NCBI GenBank assembly: GCA_027596945.1
Contig: JADGJH010001361.1
Location: 1-10,437 of the forward strand
Length of the DNA stretch: 10,437 nucleotides
Direction: 5' to 3'
DNA from: Physocladia obscura
Taxonomy: Eukaryota > Chytridiomycota > Chytridiomycetes > Chytridiales > Chytriomycetaceae
In this document: positions 7,600-10,437 of the stretch, in pieces
Layout: each line of letters begins with the position of its first letter
Position numbering within the stretch: the first letter of the stretch is position 1
Notes under the pieces: generated by a model
Told to the model about the DNA's origin: nothing
Databases searched by the model: none
The model's input: only the letters and a program-made list of their open reading frames with translations
Program-made: the position numbers and the translations under genes

Positions 7600-8070
7600 C
7601 ACTGGAAAATGTAAAAACTGTTGGTTTCTTTTCTGAAATAGTCACAATAAATCAATAAAAATTATATCATCTCTAAAACCTTGTTATATTGTAATTTTAT
7701 AATATTTGAACTAGTTTTTTATTTAAAAATAAAACCCCTGTTGTTGTTCTCCCTAATCAACATAAAAGCCCAGAAATGACTCCACCCAAAAATCTCAAGA
7801 AGGGTGATATGAAAATAGTGAAATCAAAATGAAAAAGAGTGATAACAAAAGAAGAATTACATAGTGTGGATTAAATGAATCGTTGATCATTGAAGGATTT
7901 TTGTGAAAATTTGAGAAGCAAACCAAAACAAAAAAAGAAATTATTAAATGTAAAAAATGTAATATATTACACATGGCAAATTGACAGCAATTCTTCAATG
8001 TTCAGTAAACCAGGTACTGCCAGCATTTTTGCCTGAGTTATCAAATAAGTGTGGTTGTTTGGTGTGCCTG
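7600..8070. other. AT-rich non-coding part of the CpG desert
   Basis: I see no gene or recognised repeat here, only poly-A/T tracts and short chance frames. One is a 67-codon hydrophobic minus-strand frame at 7795-7998 with phenylalanine- and leucine-rich low complexity. Confidence 0.5.
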
Positions 8071-8182
8071 CCGTTTCTATTCAGCTTTTACCAGTGTTTA
8101 TCCACAATAGCGCTTGCAATAATGGTGCAACGCGTTGTCCTCCGAGAAATATGAACATCACAAAACAAGAAATTTTCTTGAG

Positions 8183-8188
8183 TTTATT
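8183..8188 (-). terminator. AATAAA overlapping the PIG-U stop codon
   Basis: The gene ends CTT AAA TAA ACT on the minus strand, so AATAAA contains the stop codon, just as in TRAPPC13. If used, the 3' UTR would be very short. Confidence 0.4.
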
Positions 8189-9829
8189 TAAGTGACAGCT
8201 CATACCGCTTCTTGCGCTGAGACCAACCTCCTCCTCGTTCCCATTCGCGCAACACCATTGCAGCTACAAAATCACCGATCAGTGTCACTTGTCCTGCGCC
8301 GACAACAAGCGTGATTGCGTAGAAAAAGTTGGCGTTCCCTGATCCGGCATATATCCAAAGATTATAAAACAGTGGCAGTAGCACTGACGCATACATTCCT
8401 ACTTGCACAATAGCGTACAATTTTTTCATATCTGTAAGTACAAGTGAAGGAATAGCATGTTTAGTGTAGTTGAGAGGTGTGAGATGAAGAAACAGTATAC
8501 ATTTGAACAGTTCATGGTGCATGAAGACAAAAGGTATGTAAAGTGCCACGTCTCCAATCGATGGATAAGACTTGAATGTTGCAGTAATGATCAAAAATAA
8601 AGCAACCACAAACAATGGATACTGTCTGAAAAAATTTTAATCTGCACTTCCAACTCTTAAACAAAAAGAAAACTGACCGAAATTTAAGTGTCAACGGTAC
8701 CGAAAAAGCCAAAACAAAAACTTGAAAGACGAGCAAAAAAAATAGGCGAAACTGGTCAAACATTTCCATGAAAATATACCACGAAAGTCCAATATTTGGC
8801 GTCAAGTCGGGCACAAGAATAATAACACCATAAGTTGCTTCAATAAAGTTCCAAGATCCCATCAAAAGATTCGAAAGGCCGAGCCAGGCCAGCAGAAAAA
8901 CCGAAAATAAGACAGCGCACGAAAATATTGATTGTAAGTGCTGCTCAAATAGAGGATAAAATTATTATTATTATTATTAGACTCGTGTTTAAAAGAAGAA
9001 AATATCAGTTTCGATTCTCGTTGATTTCGACAGCTAATAGTAGTTTTTCTAACCTGTTTGTTTGAGGGCGCAACAAAAATAGCACATGGCAAAACTAGCA
9101 TCACAGGATAAATAGACAAATAAGTGGCCAGCGAGAGGAAAAACATTGACCAAACGCGATTTCCGCACGTAACAGCTGCGTGGATGGCAGCAATTACAGC
9201 AAGCGAGTTGAACGCGAGTGACGAACGCGAGAGACAGGCAGCAATGGAGAGAGGATTTAGCAAATAAATTACTGCAATCAGCGTAGGCGACAAAAGCGCG
9301 TCACGTGGAATAGTGGAATCTGTTTCATTATGCTCAATGCTATTTTGAACTGTTTTGTTGGAGGTTTGGTGTTGTTGAGGCAGCGATTGACTCTGTACGA
9401 CACGACCGGCTGAAAGACGCCAGGTGTATGTCACTGCAGCGGTAAAATGGCGTCGCGCAATGCGCATAAGCAATACGGCTGCAAGAACATCGATCGCAAC
9501 AAACAGCAGTGGAACCAGTGGGGAATCCGTGCCGAGCGAGTGGAACATCAGCAACAGAAGCGGGGGCTGGTGGAAAACACCGCCATCGTACGGATCAATG
9601 TTGTTGTTAAGCAGATAAACACCTTCCCGCACTGTTGTGATACGATTTACGGTTAACATTCAGCAGTACATAATAAATTTACGAACTGCAACTGGCAATA
9701 CTCACTTCGCTTGTAGCTCGTAATTGGCGTAGAAACTTCCACGCGTGTTGATAGAGATTCGACAAAATCTGTCTGCGGAATCAGCGCTAACCGCAGCCCA
9801 ATTCCAAGTGCAACGAGTCCAACATCCAT
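8184..9829 (-). CDS. PIGU: PIG-U (yeast Gab1/Cdc91 homologue), GPI transamidase subunit (5 exons)
   Basis: PIG-U is a multi-pass ER membrane subunit of GPI transamidase, which attaches GPI anchors to proteins. Spliced model on the minus strand: exons 9829-9706, 9631-9054, 8940-8678, 8625-8501 and 8431-8184. All junctions are GT-AG and give 445 residues (human 435). Landmarks in order: RVEVSTPITSYKR (~29-41), EGVYLLNNNIDPYDGGVFHQ (~44-63), a hydrophilic loop rich in Q, S and N, AVIYLLNPLSIAACLSRSS, VPDLTPNIGLSWYIFMEMFD (~277-296), FKSYPSIGDVALY (~339-351) and LWIYAGSGNANFFYAITL (~388-405). The C-terminus is basic. Many hydrophobic helices separate these motifs. The 9829 ATG is preferred because homologues start directly at the first hydrophobic helix. 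An in-frame ATG at 9874 would add 15 polar residues. The last intron (8500-8432, 69 bp) is open in frame, but removing it gives an ungapped alignment to human PIG-U. Confidence 0.95.
8432..8500 (-). other. In-frame, stop-free 69-bp intron in PIG-U
   Basis: The stretch has a GTATAC donor, an ACACTAAAC branch-like site and a CTTGTACTTACAG acceptor. It is a multiple of three with no stop, so retention would add 23 residues between HHELFK and MKKLY. Removing it gives HHELFKYMKKLYAIVQ, which aligns without gaps to human PIG-U. Confidence 0.75.
8961..8978. repeat. (ATT)6 microsatellite in PIG-U intron 2
   Basis: Six ATT units lie inside the 113-bp second intron, about 20 bp from its acceptor. If the intron were retained they would read as a run of asparagine. 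Confidence 0.8.
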
Positions 9830-9870
9830 TCTGATTTCCTTTTTTTGATTTTGCAAATTTTTACGGCTGG

Positions 9871-9882
9871 TCATGGAATCAT
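9871..9882 (-). promoter_or_regulatory. Possible upstream ORF (MIP) overlapping an alternative PIG-U ATG
   Basis: ATG ATT CCA TGA on the minus strand overlaps the in-frame ATG at 9874-9872 by four bases. If transcribed, it would favour re-initiation at the downstream ATG at 9829. The transcript start is not known. Confidence 0.25.
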
Positions 9883-9960
9883 CGTCTCACTGACTCGACA
9901 CGAAAAACAGGTATAATCGCAAATCGTTATTACATTAATAATAAATAAATCAAAAAATTT

Positions 9961-9990
9961 ATTCTTATTCTTATTCTTATTCTTATTACT
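9961..9990. repeat. Hexanucleotide microsatellite (ATTCTT)n
   Basis: Four perfect ATTCTT units are followed by a degenerate fifth and then by TTATTATTATTTT. It lies about 130 bp upstream of the PIG-U start codon, within its likely promoter. Confidence 0.85.
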
Positions 9991-10353
9991 TATTATTATT
10001 TTAATTTTAAAGTATTGCAACAATGCTTCAAAGTTGGAATGTACAGCCTGTATATCCACCTGGCAATGAAGCTGAGAAAAAGAGAAGATGAATGTATACA
10101 AGAACAAAATCAAGTTTTTGGAAATGAACAATAACCCACAAAATTTCAATTGATTGTATTGATTTACACCTGTGTTCAAAAATTTTGTGAAAAAATAAAA
10201 ACAGTGATTCCAAAAAAATGTATGTGAAAAAACAAGCTTCTATTATGCCTCTCAATCTGATTTTTGACTGAAAAAATGTGAAACAAAAAGTGTTATGTTT
10301 TTCAAAATAGCTTTTTATTTTATAATAAGAAAATGAGATGTTTTGGAATGTAA

Positions 10354-10437
10354 TTAAATGGGTATGAACCCAAACACATATGGATTTCCAAGACTTGGGT
10401 GTATGAGAGATGGGTTTGATTGGTGAGGAAGATAGCC
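10354..10437 (-). pseudogene. Frame open to the window edge, gene end or relic
   Basis: A minus-strand frame enters from the right edge and ends in TAA at 10356-10354, giving 27 residues that include PHQSNPSLIHPSLGNPYVFG. The proline- and serine-rich composition looks protein-like. It lies in the CpG-free stretch, so a decayed element is as likely as a real gene end. It is too short to assign. Confidence 0.2.

Larger units (their letters stand above)
5852..8070. other. CpG-depleted, AT-rich desert with decayed sequence
   Basis: By direct count this ~2.2-kb stretch has four CpG dinucleotides (near 6023, 6614, 6981 and 7881), while TG and CA are abundant. CpG returns abruptly at about 8072-8142. 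The edges coincide with the 3' ends of the convergent genes TRAPPC13 and PIG-U. No intact gene is seen inside, only broken coding-like frames on the minus strand and one tRNA-like stretch. The likeliest explanation is old inserted DNA that was methylated at CpG and lost C by deamination; that is inference. Confidence 0.75.
9890..10437. other. AT-rich upstream region of PIG-U, CpG-free beyond about 9930
   Basis: The first ~100 bp presumably hold the PIG-U promoter. From about 9930 to the window end I count no CpG, as in the 5852-8070 desert. Coding-like scraps occur, for example the plus-strand frame near 10020-10131 containing YSLYIHLAMKLRKREDECIQ, but it has no clear start and no recognised family. 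Confidence 0.45.

Noticed and set aside
7795..7998. A 67-codon hydrophobic minus-strand frame as a membrane protein
   Set aside because: Low-complexity Phe/Leu from AT-rich DNA in the CpG desert; no family features.
1..10437. A functional gene cluster or new multi-gene system
   Set aside because: The five recognised genes act in unrelated pathways and show no shared arrangement beyond close packing.
1..10437. CRISPR arrays, bacterial operons, ribosome binding sites
   Set aside because: All recognised genes are eukaryotic; four of them carry spliceosomal introns, and no direct-repeat arrays are present.

Overview
The window is nuclear DNA of a eukaryote with small, intron-rich genes. I could assemble four spliced genes by hand, containing 22 proposed introns of 51-127 bp, plus one intronless gene and the 3' end of another. 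The protein set (an Sds3-type Sin3/HDAC subunit, MO25, profilin, TRAPPC13 and PIG-U) is pan-eukaryotic. The sequences look opisthokont, and an early-diverging fungus is my best guess. That assignment is inference from family resemblance and gene compactness, not from any marker gene.

Layout. (1) 2-427, +: 3' end of an unrecognised coiled-coil protein. (2) 580-1565, -: five-exon SDS3/BRMS1-family gene, tail-to-tail with the first. (3) 1666-3347, +: ten-exon MO25/CAB39 gene, head-to-head with SDS3 across a 100-bp gap. (4) 3537-4339, +: six-exon profilin gene whose stop codon appears to sit alone in the last exon. (5) 4403-5851, +: intronless TRAPPC13, only 63 bp after the profilin stop. (6) 5852 to about 8070: an AT-rich, almost CpG-free desert holding decayed minus-strand reading frames and a tRNA-like relic. 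(7) 8184-9829, -: five-exon PIG-U. (8) 9890-10437: AT-rich upstream sequence with a hexanucleotide microsatellite, which also loses CpG beyond about 9930.

The five recognised genes do not form a pathway: chromatin repression, Ste20/NDR kinase scaffolding, actin, vesicle tethering and GPI anchoring. Their adjacency looks like ordinary gene packing. Compactness shows in the shared 100-bp promoter, in AATAAA signals that overlap the stop codons of TRAPPC13 and PIG-U, and in a profilin poly(A) signal 21 bp before the TRAPPC13 start.

The most unusual signal is the contrast in CpG content. There are about 48 CpG in the first 520 bp of TRAPPC13, but only 4 in the roughly 2.2 kb after its stop. With broken frames in the same stretch, this suggests long-term CpG methylation and deamination of old inserted DNA. 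I see no sign of a new multi-gene system.
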